DNA of 64,000 nt from NCBI GenBank assembly GCA_018266575.1, contig JAFEAE010000019.1:161808-225807 (forward strand), read 5' to 3'. Positions 36,603-46,373 of this stretch are shown here, piece by piece. How positions within the stretch are numbered: the first letter of the stretch is position 1; each line of letters opens with the position of its first letter. Below the pieces are notes generated by a model that did no database searches, was not told where the DNA came from, and was given only the letters and a program-made list of their open reading frames with translations. The DNA is from Bacteroidota bacterium. GTDB lineage: Bacteria > Bacteroidota > Bacteroidia > Chitinophagales > Chitinophagaceae. A program made the position numbers and the translations under genes.

Positions 36603-37808
36603 ATGAAGATCCCTAAATTTTTCACGCACTTAACTTTTTACGTTCTTGTTGCGTTAGTGCTCGCTGTTTTACTTGGCTATTTATATCCTGCTGTTGCAAT
36701 AAAAGCAGAGCGGCTCGGAACATGGTTTGTAAATGTGATCAAAGTATTCATCCCACCGATCATTTTTTTGACCATCGTTACAGGCATCAGCGGAATGAGT
36801 AACTTGAAAAAGGTCGGACGCATAGGCGTTAAAGCACTTTTATATTTTGAAGTTGTTACAACGCTTGCCTTGGGTATCGGCATTTTGTTGGCGCATTTCA
36901 TCAAACCGGGAAAAATCGGCAAATCAGGATTACCTGTTTCTGATGCATCAAAATATACTAAGCATGCAACTACAGGTTTCGACTGGAAACAATTCTTTCT
37001 TTCCAATCTCACATTGCAGGTACTTCTTCTTGCTATCATTGTCGGCATTGTTGTAAGTCTTTTAAAAAATCGGGAACAAATTCTTTCCTACCTGGAGCCT
37101 GTTACAAAATTTGTTTTCAGCCTTCTGAAATATGTGATGTACCTCGCTCCCATCGGCGCTTTTGGTGGAATGGCATTCACCATCGGGAAATTCGGGATCA
37201 AAACATTATTGCCATTGGGAAAACTAATGCTCACCGTTTATTGCACCATGGCAGTTTTTATTTTTGTTGTGCTCGGGCTTATTCTCCGTTATTATAAACT
37301 CAGCGTGTGGAAATATCTTTCCAACATTAAAGAAGAAATTTTAATCGTGCTCGGCACCTCATCATCGGAAGCAGCATTGCCATCATTAATGAACAAACTC
37401 CAAAAAATGGGATGCAGTAAACCCGTTGTTGGTTTGGTTGTGCCAACGGGCTATTCTTTTAATCTCGATGGCACTTCCATTTATCTTTCGATGGCAACCA
37501 TTTTTCTCGCACAATTATATAATGTGGATCTCAGCAGCGGGGAAATGCTCACCATTCTCGGCATATTAATGATCACGTCCAAAGGAGCTGCTGGCGTAAC
37601 CGGCAGCGGTTTCATCATTCTTGCATCAACACTCACTGCCATCCAAAAAATTCCTGTAGAAGGATTGGCATTTTTATTAGCGATCGACAAATTCATGAGT
37701 GAAGCAAGAGCAATAACAAACATCATTGGCAATGGTGTTGCTACATTAGTCATTGCAAAAAGTGAAAGAGATTTTTCTGATATTCACCAGATAAATATTG
37801 CAGAGTGA
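36603..37808 (+). CDS. Dicarboxylate/amino acid:cation symporter (DAACS family)
   Basis: A 401-residue inner-membrane carrier of the GltP/DctA family with about eight membrane helices and two re-entrant loops. Family motifs are seen: the serine-rich SSSEAALPS loop and the GYSFNLDGTSIYLSMATIF helix. It takes up glutamate, aspartate or C4-dicarboxylates with protons or sodium. Start ATG 36603 was chosen over 36558 because the added 15 residues are charged and precede the first helix without family support. Confidence 0.9.
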   Translation: MKIPKFFTHLTFYVLVALVLAVLLGYLYPAVAIKAERLGTWFVNVIKVFIPPIIFLTIVTGISGMSNLKKVGRIGVKALLYFEVVTTLALGIGILLAHFIKPGKIGKSGLPVSDASKYTKHATTGFDWKQFFLSNLTLQVLLLAIIVGIVVSLLKNREQILSYLEPVTKFVFSLLKYVMYLAPIGAFGGMAFTIGKFGIKTLLPLGKLMLTVYCTMAVFIFVVLGLILRYYKLSVWKYLSNIKEEILIVLGTSSSEAALPSLMNKLQKMGCSKPVVGLVVPTGYSFNLDGTSIYLSMATIFLAQLYNVDLSSGEMLTILGILMITSKGAAGVTGSGFIILASTLTAIQKIPVEGLAFLLAIDKFMSEARAITNIIGNGVATLVIAKSERDFSDIHQINIAE

Positions 37809-37830
37809 TTTTTTTATGTACTAAGCAACA

Positions 37831-37890
37831 TTACTACTATTAAGCATCGTTGCGTCGCACTCTTATACTGAAGAAATTCTATTGAACGCA
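37831..37890 (-). repeat. R1 dispersed repeat, copy 5
   Basis: Complement core CATCGTTGCGTCGCA at 37845-37859; the left arm ends AATTCTATTGAACGCA. The right end has drifted (no GCTGGTTAC). It lies downstream of the symporter gene. Confidence 0.7.
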
Positions 37891-37893
37891 TCT

Positions 37894-37976
37894 TAACCGC
37901 AAAGACACAATAGACGCAAGGATTCACAGGGTCAATCTCCTTGCGCATCTTTGGGTTCTCCGTGCCTTCGCGGTTA
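37894..37976. repeat. Imperfect long inverted repeat (TAACCGCAAAGAC... type)
   Basis: TAACCGCAAAGACAC at the left and the near complement GTGCCTTCGCGGTTA at the right enclose TTGCGCATCTTTGGG and its partner. Its counterpart with AACCACAAAGA is at 61768-61871, and a fragment is near 12360-12400. It lies between convergent genes and may act as a weak terminator. Confidence 0.6.
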
Positions 37977-38025
37977 GATTCATTACTTTCAATTATCCAT
38001 TATCAATTGTCAATTCACTGCATTT

Positions 38026-38832
38026 TCAACTCTTGAGGTATCTATTCATTTCGTCCCGGTATTCTTTTGCAACCTCCGCTGCTTTCTCTGCAAAATCTTC
38101 CCCTGTCGATGCATAAATCACAGCACGGCTAACGTTTACCAGTATCCCACAATCTTTATTCATCGCTTTTTCCGAAATATCCTTCAGGCTTCCACCCTGT
38201 GCGCCAACTCCGGGAACAAGATAAAAATGATCAGGGATTAATTTTCGGATATTCACGAATTCATCAGCCTGCGTTGCACCGATCACAAACATCAGGTTTT
38301 CGGTTGTACCCCAGCGTGATACTGTTGTTAATACTTTTTCATACAAATATTCATCACCTGATTTCTGCAGTTCAAAATCTTTTGCACCGGCATTAGATGT
38401 CAATCCAAGTACGATCGCCCATTTACTTTTATATTCAAGAAATGGTTTTACACTGTCTTCGCCCATATAAGGCGCAACAGTTACCGCATCAAAATCCATC
38501 GCTTCAAAAAATGCTTTCGCATATTGCGTAGAGGTATTACCTATATCACCGCGTTTGGCATCAGCGATTTTAAAATGTGAGGAAGGAATATACCCAACCG
38601 TTTTCTGCATTGCTTCCCAGCCTTTCAATCCAAGCGCTTCATAAAAAGCAGTGTTGATCTTGTACGACACACAAAAATCTTTTGTCGCATCAATGATTTG
38701 TTTGTTAAACTCAAAAACCGGATCTGAAGCAGAAAGTAAATATTTCGGGATCTTTGTAATATCTGTATCCAATCCTACACAGAGATATGATTTTTTACTG
38801 TGTATCTGGTGAACTAATTCATGGCGGGTCAT
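38026..38832 (-). CDS. pyrF: Orotidine 5'-phosphate decarboxylase (type 2)
   Basis: Final step of UMP synthesis. The 268-residue length and the FKIADAKRGDIGNTS catalytic segment (Lys/Asp pair) identify the longer, type 2 PyrF. CVGLDTD near the N-terminus and VPGVGAQGG near the phosphate-binding end are present. It is monocistronic in the minus direction. Confidence 0.95.
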   Translation of the reverse strand: MTRHELVHQIHSKKSYLCVGLDTDITKIPKYLLSASDPVFEFNKQIIDATKDFCVSYKINTAFYEALGLKGWEAMQKTVGYIPSSHFKIADAKRGDIGNTSTQYAKAFFEAMDFDAVTVAPYMGEDSVKPFLEYKSKWAIVLGLTSNAGAKDFELQKSGDEYLYEKVLTTVSRWGTTENLMFVIGATQADEFVNIRKLIPDHFYLVPGVGAQGGSLKDISEKAMNKDCGILVNVSRAVIYASTGEDFAEKAAEVAKEYRDEMNRYLKS

Positions 38833-38941
38833 TACACGAAATTAATAAAAGTTTGTGGTTTGTAGTTGATTAGAGGCTTTAGTTTATGTATAGAATTTTC
38901 AACTTTCAATTCTCAATTTTCAATTATTCATTCCTCATTTA

Positions 38942-39559
38942 TTATTTCTTATTTCCTGCCATTACCTCCGCAACCGCTTTCGCATCTGCATCCTGTTCTT
39001 TCAAATGTGTAATGATGTTTTCATAACTTTTTTCATCACGGTTCTGGCTAAGCTTAAACACATGTTGAATGGATGTAATTTCTATCTCAAATGCAATGAT
39101 TGCTTTCATCGATCTTTCAACATACTCATCATCCATCTTTTGGACCAACGATGGAGAATGCGGATTATTTTCAAATGTTTCCGTCAGCTTTGTCAGTATT
39201 TTATATAATCCTTCGTTTTCCAAAAACTTTAAGACCCCATTTGCATGCACAGCCTGGTAATTCCATGTGCTTGCAATTTTCGGATCGGAATACCAGCTTG
39301 CACTCACATAGGAATGCGGGCCATAAAAAATCGCCAGCACATTTTGATTATGTTCAAATGCAAGTGTGTGCCCCTGCTTGCGCATCACGTGTGCCAGTAA
39401 AAATAATTTGCCATCTCTTTCTTCAAGCAAAACCGGGATGTGCGTTGCTACGGGTTTATTGTCTTTATCTGCACCGCATAAAATAATGAACGGATGTGCG
39501 TGCATGAAATCAATTACTTCTTTTTCATTTGCTGCTTTAAAATGCGGAACATTATACAT
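38942..39559 (-). CDS. PaiB-family FMN-binding protein
   Basis: A 205-residue split-barrel flavin-binding protein. MYNVPHFKAANEKEV at the start, THIPVLLEERDGKLFLLAHVMRKQ and FYGPHSYVSASWY are typical of PaiB. In Bacillus, PaiB is linked to repression of sporulation and protease genes, but in Bacteroidota the role is unclear and may be enzymatic. A TATCTTTA near-consensus element lies about 14 bases upstream. It is divergent to the amidohydrolase gene. Confidence 0.85.
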   Translation of the reverse strand: MYNVPHFKAANEKEVIDFMHAHPFIILCGADKDNKPVATHIPVLLEERDGKLFLLAHVMRKQGHTLAFEHNQNVLAIFYGPHSYVSASWYSDPKIASTWNYQAVHANGVLKFLENEGLYKILTKLTETFENNPHSPSLVQKMDDEYVERSMKAIIAFEIEITSIQHVFKLSQNRDEKSYENIITHLKEQDADAKAVAEVMAGNKK

Positions 39560-39718
39560 GCTGTAAAGATAAATATTTCATGCAACGGTGCGGTGGTGCA
39601 TAGAAGAATTCTTAAATCGTTAAACTTCGCGTCCTCAGCGCCTCTGCGTGAAAAAACGCCGACCCAATCAACAATAAAATCTTTATATTCATACCGTATT
39701 CATACCAAAAACAATTTT

Positions 39719-41707
39719 ATGAAACACGCCAGTTGCTTCCTGCTTGTTGTTTTTTCCTGTTTTCGTCTCATCGCATCGCCTGTTGATACTACACGTTACA
39801 CAATCTTAACTTCCGGAACAGTTTCCGGGAAACAATTGTCCTGGAAAAATAATAAAAACAGCTACGGTTATTATTACGAAGACAATGATCGCGGACGTGG
39901 GCCGTCGATCACCCAAACTGTTGTTACTAACGACAATGGCGTTGTGATCAAAGAAGAAATCACCGGGGTGGATTACTTCAAAACAGCAGTAAAAGAAATA
40001 TTTTCAGTAAAACAAAACAAAGCATTCTGGAAAAATAAATTTGAAGATGATTCCGCTGTTTTTAAAAACCAGGTTTATTCAGAAATCAATGGAACGCCCG
40101 CAGCAATTGAGCTTTTGCTGAAAATGCTGCGATCTTCTCCTGCGAAACAATTAGATGTTCTTCCTGCAGGCACAAGAAATTTTTCTGAAACGACTGAAAA
40201 AGAAATTTCAAGCGGCAAAGAAAAAATAGCAGTGCAACTTGTAGCTTTCTCCGGTTATGGTGGCGCACCATCTTATACATGGTTCACCAAAGACGGAAAA
40301 TTCTTTGCATCTGTCAGCGAATGGTCTTCCATCATCAAACAAGGGTTTGAAAAAAATGCAGATGAGTTATATGCAGTCCAGAAAAAATACGAACAAAAAT
40401 TCTTTACCGATCTCTCAAAAAAAATAACACAAAAAAATCCTGATGGCATTGCTATTAAAAATGCAAACGTGTTTGATGTAAAAACAGGAACAGTCAGGTC
40501 AAATTATACTGTTCTTATTAAAGAAGGAAGAATTGAAAGAGTTGGTGATGTTGCATCCATAAACATTCCTTCATCTTACAAAATCATTAATGGCACCAAC
40601 AAATTTCTGATGCCGGGGTTATGGGAAATGCACGGGCATTTCTTCCAGGAAGCCGGGCCTTTTATGCTTGCACAAGGTGTTACCAATTTGCGCGACATGG
40701 GCAACGGGCCGGGATTACTGACACTTCGGGATAAAATAAATAAAGATTCTGTTCTCGGACCAAATATCACTTACATCTCTGGTTTCATTGATCAGGCAGG
40801 ACCTTATACAGGGCCGACAGGCACTGTCATTCATAATCTTGACGAAGGACTAAAAGCAATTGTTGATTATAAAAACAAAGGTTACGACCAGATAAAATTA
40901 TACAGCTCCATAAAACCGGAATGGGTAAAACCATTGGCAGAAAAAGCACACAGCCTCGGCATGCGCGTATGCGGGCATATTCCTTCGCACATGACGGCAA
41001 GCGAAGCGATCGATGCAGGTTATGATGAAGTGACACATATCAATATGATCATGCTGAATTTTTTTGGTGATACTATTGAAACAAGGAATATGAACCGTTT
41101 CAAACTCGTCGGTGAAAAAGGATATACCATCGATCCTGACGGGCCGGAAGTGCAGGCATTCATCCAAAAAATGAAAGACAAAAATATTTCACACGACCCC
41201 ACCCTTTCCACGTTCGAAGATATGTTCACCGGAATGCCGGGAAAACCTTCAGGCGCTTATATTCCTGTCATGAAATATCTTCCTGCAGAAATAAAAAGGG
41301 CGATATTATCCGGTGGCTTTATCGGAAAAGATGAAGAGATCGAAACCTACAAAAAATCATTCGACACTATGAAAAAAGTGTTGAAGAAATTATACGACAA
41401 CCACATCACCATTGTTGCCGGAACTGATGGCGGCATTGTGCAACACGAACTGGAAATGTACAGCGATATAGGAATTCCAAATGCAGATGCATTACGAATG
41501 GCAACAATTATTCCTGCAAAACAATGTGGCAAAAGCGATGATTTGGGAAGTGTTGAAGAAGGGAAAATTGCAAACCTTATTCTCGTTGATGGCGATCCGC
41601 TAAAAAATATGCCCGACCTGCGGAATATTTTCATCACCATTAAAGAAGGAAAAATATATTCGCCGAAAGATATTTATGCAGCGTATGGATGGAACTATTA
41701 TTATTAG
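39719..41707 (+). CDS. Exported amidohydrolase
   Basis: A 662-residue protein with a signal peptide (MKHASCFLLVVFSCFRLIAS), a roughly 280-residue N-terminal part of mixed character, and a metal-dependent amidohydrolase domain from about residue 295. MPGLWEMHGHF gives the HxH pair, GHIPSHM and THINM further His ligands, and AGTDGG the catalytic Asp. It may act as an imidazolonepropionase/prolidase-like peptidase in the periplasm; the substrate is not indicated. The earlier in-frame ATG at 39494 overlaps the divergent gene and lacks a signal peptide, so it was rejected. Confidence 0.85.
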   Translation: MKHASCFLLVVFSCFRLIASPVDTTRYTILTSGTVSGKQLSWKNNKNSYGYYYEDNDRGRGPSITQTVVTNDNGVVIKEEITGVDYFKTAVKEIFSVKQNKAFWKNKFEDDSAVFKNQVYSEINGTPAAIELLLKMLRSSPAKQLDVLPAGTRNFSETTEKEISSGKEKIAVQLVAFSGYGGAPSYTWFTKDGKFFASVSEWSSIIKQGFEKNADELYAVQKKYEQKFFTDLSKKITQKNPDGIAIKNANVFDVKTGTVRSNYTVLIKEGRIERVGDVASINIPSSYKIINGTNKFLMPGLWEMHGHFFQEAGPFMLAQGVTNLRDMGNGPGLLTLRDKINKDSVLGPNITYISGFIDQAGPYTGPTGTVIHNLDEGLKAIVDYKNKGYDQIKLYSSIKPEWVKPLAEKAHSLGMRVCGHIPSHMTASEAIDAGYDEVTHINMIMLNFFGDTIETRNMNRFKLVGEKGYTIDPDGPEVQAFIQKMKDKNISHDPTLSTFEDMFTGMPGKPSGAYIPVMKYLPAEIKRAILSGGFIGKDEEIETYKKSFDTMKKVLKKLYDNHITIVAGTDGGIVQHELEMYSDIGIPNADALRMATIIPAKQCGKSDDLGSVEEGKIANLILVDGDPLKNMPDLRNIFITIKEGKIYSPKDIYAAYGWNYYY

Positions 41708-41784
41708 TCGGCGGTCATCAGTTATCAGTCGTCAGCAGAGAGCTCCCTGTATTTTCTGACGACCGATAACTGACAACTGACGAC
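41707..41784. repeat. R4 GTC/GAC-rich inverted repeat pair
   Basis: The left arm (41707-41736) reads GTCGGCGGTCATCAGTTATC followed by AGTCGTCAG; the right arm (41755-41784) reads TTCTGACGACCGATAACTGA and ends CTGACGAC. It fills the 82-base gap between the convergent amidohydrolase and mrp genes and may double as a terminator. Confidence 0.75.
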
Positions 41785-41789
41785 TTCTC

Positions 41790-42881
41790 TCAAACCAACT
41801 CCGCCACTTTCTCTTTGCTAATATTCGCATTCAGCATCGCGATGCTTCTTACAGCGCTTCCTGCAAAATCTTCAAATGCTTTCTTGGAAACAGCATCATC
41901 GCTCATCATTATCGGCACTCCGGCATCTCCGCCTTCACGGATACTTTGTACCAATGGAATTTGCCCGAGAAAAGGAATATCATATTCTTCCGCTAATTTT
42001 TTTCCGCCTTCTTTTCCGAAAATATAATATTTATTATCGGGCAATTCAGCCGGAGTGAAGTAACTCATATTTTCTACCAACCCGATTACAGGAACTTTCA
42101 ATTGCGCCTGTCCAAACATCGCAATCCCTTTTTTTGCATCAGCCAGTGCAACATCCTGCGGAGTAGTAACAACAATCACCCCTGTAACCGGAACAGTCTG
42201 CATCAGCGTTAAATGAATATCACCGGTTCCCGGCGGCATATCGATCACTAAATAATCCAGTTCATCCCAATACACGTCTGTAATAAATTGCCGGATCGCA
42301 CTGCTCGCCATCGGCCCGCGCCATACCACCGCATTTTTTTCATCCACCAACAAACCAATGCTTATTAATTTAATTCCATAACGTTCCAGCGGAACGATCA
42401 TCCCTTTTCCGTTGGCATCCATCATCTTCGGGCGTTCGCCGCGAACGCCAAACATAATCGGCACACTTGGTCCGTAAATATCGGCATCCATTAACCCGAC
42501 AGTCGCGCCGCCTTGTGCAAGTGCCAATGCAAAATTTGCTGCAACCGTGCTTTTTCCCACCCCGCCTTTTCCACTTACCACTGCAATAATATTTTTTACT
42601 TTTGGCAACAATGCTTCATTTGATTGCCTGTTGCTTGTAGTATTAGAACTGAATTTCACATTCACCACCGCATCTTTATTCACTAATAATTTCACTGCGT
42701 TCACACATGCATTTTTTATCATATCTTTTAGCGGGCACGCAGGCGTAGTAAGCACTACAGTGAACGAAACATAATTCCCTTCTATCGTAATATCCTTTAC
42801 CATGTTCAGCGTCACAATATCTTTTCCCAGGTCAGGTTCCTGAACGTTGCTTAATGCTTCTAAAACTTTTTCTTTGGTCAT
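41790..42881 (-). CDS. Mrp/ApbC-type P-loop Fe-S carrier ATPase
   Basis: A 363-residue cytoplasmic protein. Residues 1-80 are a DUF59/MIP18-like domain; then comes the deviant Walker A VSGKGGVGKST, switch MDADIYGPSVP and VIDMPPGTGD. The protein likely moves Fe-S clusters to target enzymes. The CxxC near the C-terminus of ApbC is absent (the region reads MSYFTPAELPDNKYYIFGKEGG), a variant I believe is common in Bacteroidota. Start ATG 42881 was chosen; the longer frame lacks family support. Confidence 0.92.
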   Translation of the reverse strand: MTKEKVLEALSNVQEPDLGKDIVTLNMVKDITIEGNYVSFTVVLTTPACPLKDMIKNACVNAVKLLVNKDAVVNVKFSSNTTSNRQSNEALLPKVKNIIAVVSGKGGVGKSTVAANFALALAQGGATVGLMDADIYGPSVPIMFGVRGERPKMMDANGKGMIVPLERYGIKLISIGLLVDEKNAVVWRGPMASSAIRQFITDVYWDELDYLVIDMPPGTGDIHLTLMQTVPVTGVIVVTTPQDVALADAKKGIAMFGQAQLKVPVIGLVENMSYFTPAELPDNKYYIFGKEGGKKLAEEYDIPFLGQIPLVQSIREGGDAGVPIMMSDDAVSKKAFEDFAGSAVRSIAMLNANISKEKVAELV

Positions 42882-42987
42882 GCGCAAGATTTTGTTAAAA
42901 ACTCTATTTTGAGACAAAATTAACCATTGCAACCTTTACTTTGTTTACGATTTAAGGTTTAAAGTTTAATTTTGGCACCGGCATTGG

Positions 42988-43043
42988 GGTACTATTAAGC
43001 ATCGTTGCGTCGCAATACGTTCATCTGCATTGCTACTATGAGG
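42988..43043 (-). repeat. R1 dispersed repeat, copy 6
   Basis: Complement core CATCGTTGCGTCGCAAT at 43000-43016, preceded by ACTATTAAG and followed by ACGTTCATCTGCATTGCTACTATG. It resembles copy 1. It lies between the divergent mrp and CarbopepD genes. Confidence 0.65.
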
Positions 43044-43140
43044 CTTAAGGTTTTAGTTCAAAATTCCAATAAAAAATACGGCAGCAAAAATGATCAATAC
43101 CTGCTAACCAAAAACAAAACAGGGACGAAAAATTGACCGA

Positions 43141-43776
43141 ATGAAAAAAATTGTACTATACATACTTTTATTATCCGGCCCGGTTGTGGCACAGGCACAG
43201 TTTGATAAGCTTAAAGATTCTGTTGTTCAGGTATTCGGGTTTGTAATGACTGCTGATAGTTTGCAAGGTATACCAGCAGTGAGTATCTCAGTTCATGGCC
43301 GACACCAGGGAACCATTTCCAACGACCAGGGTGTTTTCTCGATAACCGTTTTAAAAGGCGACATCATCGAATTTTCCAGCATCGGTTATAAATCCAAAGT
43401 GGTAGAGATCCCACGTAACATCGACGGAAATCAATACAGCATGATACAATTGTTGATCACTGACACAACGCATCTTGCTGTAACGATCATTCGCCCGAGG
43501 CCAACACGCCAGCAATTTGAACGCGATTTCGTAAACACAAAAGTTCCCGACGACGATATTGAAATTGCACGCCAGAATACAGAAGCTGCCAAACGGAGAA
43601 TATTATTACGTGCACTTCCTGCCGATGCACGTGAAGCAACAAATACTTATCTCAGGCAAAACGCAACAAGGTTCTCTTATTTAGGACAAGCACCTCCGCA
43701 AAATATTTTCAACCCGCTTGCATGGGCAGATTTTATACAAGCATGGAAACGGGGGGATTTCAAAAACAATAATTAA
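43141..43776 (+). CDS. Exported protein with CarbopepD-like regulatory domain
   Basis: A 211-residue protein with a signal peptide (to AQAQ, about residue 20) and a CarbopepD_reg_2-type beta-sandwich (about 30-100: GFVMTADSLQGIPAVSISVHGR, QGVFSITVLKGDIIEFSSIGYK). Such domains also occur at the N-terminus of SusC/TonB receptors, but no barrel follows here. The C-terminal half (about 120-211) has no recognised domain. The role is unknown. Confidence 0.8.
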   Translation: MKKIVLYILLLSGPVVAQAQFDKLKDSVVQVFGFVMTADSLQGIPAVSISVHGRHQGTISNDQGVFSITVLKGDIIEFSSIGYKSKVVEIPRNIDGNQYSMIQLLITDTTHLAVTIIRPRPTRQQFERDFVNTKVPDDDIEIARQNTEAAKRRILLRALPADAREATNTYLRQNATRFSYLGQAPPQNIFNPLAWADFIQAWKRGDFKNNN

Positions 43777-44021
43777 TTCCGTCTGAACTGGGATTTGAGT
43801 GGATGAATGAGATTAAAGGATAAAATTCTTTATAACAATCAACATTCAACACTCAATAATCAATGTTCAAATAAAATACACTTATAAATTTCAGCTTCTC
43901 GCATCAACATTGTTTTTCTTTCCTTGAATATTGATTGTTCTTTCATAATAATTACCAGCCTCACCTTAAAACCATAATCCATTATCTTTACATCCCACTA
44001 ATCCTATTAATCTCAAAAATC

Positions 44022-44912
44022 ATGGTTCAGACAATTTCTGTCATCGGCGCGGGCACAATGGGAAACGGCATTGCACATGTGTTTGCACAAAATAATTTTT
44101 CAGTTACGCTTGTTGATGTAAATCCGGCGCAGTTGGAAAAAGCAATACAAACCATTTCAAAAAACCTCGACAGGCAAATAACAAAAGGAACATTAACCGA
44201 AGAACAAAAAACAACAACGCTTGGCAATATCAAAACAGAAACATCTATTGCAAACGGGGTAAAAAATGCAGAACTTATTGTTGAAGCAGCAACAGAAAAT
44301 ACAGAACTGAAATTAAAGATATTCAAACAATTGGATGAAACAGCTCCTGTTGATTGTATCCTAGCTACCAATACATCTTCCATTTCCATTACTAAAATAG
44401 CAGCAGTAACAAAACGCCCTTCATTGGTGATTGGCATGCATTTCATGAACCCTGTTCCTATAATGAAATTAGTGGAAGTGATCAATGGTTATGCCACTAA
44501 AAAAGAAGTAACAGAAACAATTGTTGAGTTATCAAAACAATTGGGAAAGATCCCTTGCGTGGTGAACGATTACCCCGGTTTTATTGCCAACCGCATTTTA
44601 ATGCCCATGATCAATGAAGCCATTTATAGTTTGTATGAAGGCATTGCAGGCGTAGAAGAAATTGATACGATCATGAAATTAGGAATGGCGCACCCGATGG
44701 GGCCATTGCAACTCGCGGATTTTATCGGGCTTGATGTTTGCCATTCTATTTTGAAAGTATTACATGATGGTTTCGGCAATCCAAAATATGCGCCTTGTCC
44801 ATTGCTCACTAATATGGTCAATGCCGGATATCTCGGTGCAAAAACCCGCGAAGGTTTTTATACATATTCCCCCGGAAGCAAAGAATTAGTTGTAAGCAGC
44901 AATTTCAAGTAA
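44022..44912 (+). CDS. 3-hydroxyacyl-CoA dehydrogenase (3-hydroxybutyryl-CoA type)
   Basis: A 296-residue NAD-dependent enzyme. VIGAGTMGNGIAHVFAQ (7-23) is the nucleotide-binding fold; ATNTSSISITKIA, GMHFMNPVPIMKLVEV and the C-terminal NDYPGFIANRILMPMINEAI domain follow. It oxidises 3-hydroxyacyl-CoA in fatty-acid or butanoate metabolism. ATG 44022 is preferred over 43935 because it begins the family match directly and the preceding 29 residues come from intergenic-type sequence. It is followed by the YdcF gene after 4 bases. Confidence 0.93.
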   Translation: MVQTISVIGAGTMGNGIAHVFAQNNFSVTLVDVNPAQLEKAIQTISKNLDRQITKGTLTEEQKTTTLGNIKTETSIANGVKNAELIVEAATENTELKLKIFKQLDETAPVDCILATNTSSISITKIAAVTKRPSLVIGMHFMNPVPIMKLVEVINGYATKKEVTETIVELSKQLGKIPCVVNDYPGFIANRILMPMINEAIYSLYEGIAGVEEIDTIMKLGMAHPMGPLQLADFIGLDVCHSILKVLHDGFGNPKYAPCPLLTNMVNAGYLGAKTREGFYTYSPGSKELVVSSNFK

Positions 44913-44916
44913 TATC

Positions 44917-45672
44917 ATGTTCTTTATTCTCTCCAAATTATTGTTCTTTTTATTAAACCCTTTTAACTGGTTCCTGGCAATATTGATCATTGCCATATTC
45001 TTTACAAAATCCGCAACCCGAAAAAAACGGTTATACATCACCGCTATACTCATCTATTTTCTTTTTGGCAACCGTTTTATTTTTAACAAACTGGTGAATG
45101 CATGGCAACCGGAACCGGTGCAATTACATCTTACCTATCCCGCTGGAATTGTATTAGGCGGCTTCACAATGTTTGATAAAAACAATGAAGGCTTTTTCAA
45201 TTCATCGTCAGACCGCTTTATAGAAACAGCCAAACTCTATCATCAGGGAACAATAAAAAAAATAATTGTGAGCGGAGGAAGTGGGAGCCTTGACCAGTCG
45301 CGTCCTAAAGAAGCAAGCTTCGTTCGCGATGAATTTATTAAACAGGGAATCCCCGCATCGGATGTATTTTTTGAGAACCAATCACGCAACACTTTTGAAA
45401 ATGCACAAAACTGCAAAAAGCTCCTCGATTCTTTAAATATACAAGGCGCTGTCGTGCTGGTTACTTCTGCAATGCATGTTCGCCGTGCATCGTTAATATT
45501 CAAAACAACTAAGCGTGATATCATTCCATATCCAGGCAATTACGAAGAAATCAATATGAAATTTTCCTGGGATGAATATATTATTCCTGATATCGAAACG
45601 ATTATTCACTGGCAAAAATTCCTGAAAGAAATTGTGGGATTGGCGGTGTATAAAATATCAGGGAAAGGATGA
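44917..45672 (+). CDS. YdcF/ElyC-family membrane protein (DUF218)
   Basis: A 251-residue protein with two N-terminal membrane helices and a DUF218 domain: GIVLGGFTMFD, KIIVSGGSGS, ENQSRNTFENAQNCKKLL and VTSAMHVRRASLIFK. Relatives include ElyC, linked to undecaprenyl-phosphate use and envelope integrity in E. coli, but the activity is not defined. It starts 4 bases after the dehydrogenase and is probably co-transcribed. Confidence 0.88.
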   Translation: MFFILSKLLFFLLNPFNWFLAILIIAIFFTKSATRKKRLYITAILIYFLFGNRFIFNKLVNAWQPEPVQLHLTYPAGIVLGGFTMFDKNNEGFFNSSSDRFIETAKLYHQGTIKKIIVSGGSGSLDQSRPKEASFVRDEFIKQGIPASDVFFENQSRNTFENAQNCKKLLDSLNIQGAVVLVTSAMHVRRASLIFKTTKRDIIPYPGNYEEINMKFSWDEYIIPDIETIIHWQKFLKEIVGLAVYKISGKG

Positions 45673-45770
45673 GGCAGATGACAGTTGATAGATGTCGGAT
45701 GACAGCATTCAGTAGGCAATTTGCAAATCGAGTCTGTCAACTGCCAACTTACATCTGTCATCTTACACGA
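45673..45770. repeat. Inverted repeat pair of R4-like type
   Basis: GGCAGATGACAGTTGATAGATG at the left and CTGTCAACTGCCAACTTACATC followed by TGTCATC at the right, with a shared TGACAG/CTGTCA theme. It spans the gap between the convergent YdcF and YigZ genes and touches the YigZ stop. Confidence 0.55.
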
Positions 45771-46371
45771 CTTTACTCACCTCCACATTCCTCAGCTCTC
45801 CTAATTTAAATTTTACTTCTTCAATTCGGTTGATCGGAACAGCAATTTTTAGTTTACAGAAGAGTTGCATTTCCTGTTCAATAACACGGCAATTAAATTG
45901 TTTAACAACAATCATAATGTCGTTGATTTGCGTGTAATCAAATTGAACATCAAATTCTTTTTCGATGCTTTTTTGGATGATCGGCGTTGTTTGCAAAACC
46001 AATGCTGCAGCTGATTTGTAGGCATTGATCAAACCCGGTACACCGAGTAATGTGCCGCCAAAATAACGCACGATAATAATAAGGATATTGATCAGCTCCT
46101 TGCTATCGATTTGTCCGAGTATCGGCTTTCCTGCAGTTCCTGACGGTTCGCCATCATCACTTACACGAAACGTATTCCCATCAAACCCGATGCGATAAGC
46201 AAAACAATGATGCGTTGCTTTCGGATGTTCTTTTTTTATTTCGTTCAGTTTTTCTTTGCATTCATCCACCGTTTTTACAGGAAATGCAAAAGCAATGAAT
46301 TTGCTGCCGCGGTCTTTGAATTCTGCGGAGCCTGTCCTCTCGATAGTAAAATAAAAATCTTTTTCTTCCAT
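45763..46371 (-). CDS. YigZ/IMPACT-family protein
   Basis: A 202-residue protein with the UPF0029 N-terminal domain (FKDRGSKFIAFAFPV, HHCFAYRIG, SDDGEPSGTAGKPIL, VRYFGGTLLGVPGLI) and the short C-terminal DUF1949 domain. The family's biochemical role is unsettled; eukaryotic IMPACT affects translation control. ATG 46371 begins 2 bases after the upstream EamA stop, so it belongs to an operon with ribD and that transporter. Confidence 0.9.
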   Translation of the reverse strand: MEEKDFYFTIERTGSAEFKDRGSKFIAFAFPVKTVDECKEKLNEIKKEHPKATHHCFAYRIGFDGNTFRVSDDGEPSGTAGKPILGQIDSKELINILIIIVRYFGGTLLGVPGLINAYKSAAALVLQTTPIIQKSIEKEFDVQFDYTQINDIMIVVKQFNCRVIEQEMQLFCKLKIAVPINRIEEVKFKLGELRNVEVSKVV

Positions 46372-46373
46372 AA

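Noticed and set aside
39494..39718. Longer start for the amidohydrolase
   Set aside because: It would overlap the divergent PaiB gene and hide the obvious signal peptide that starts at 39719.
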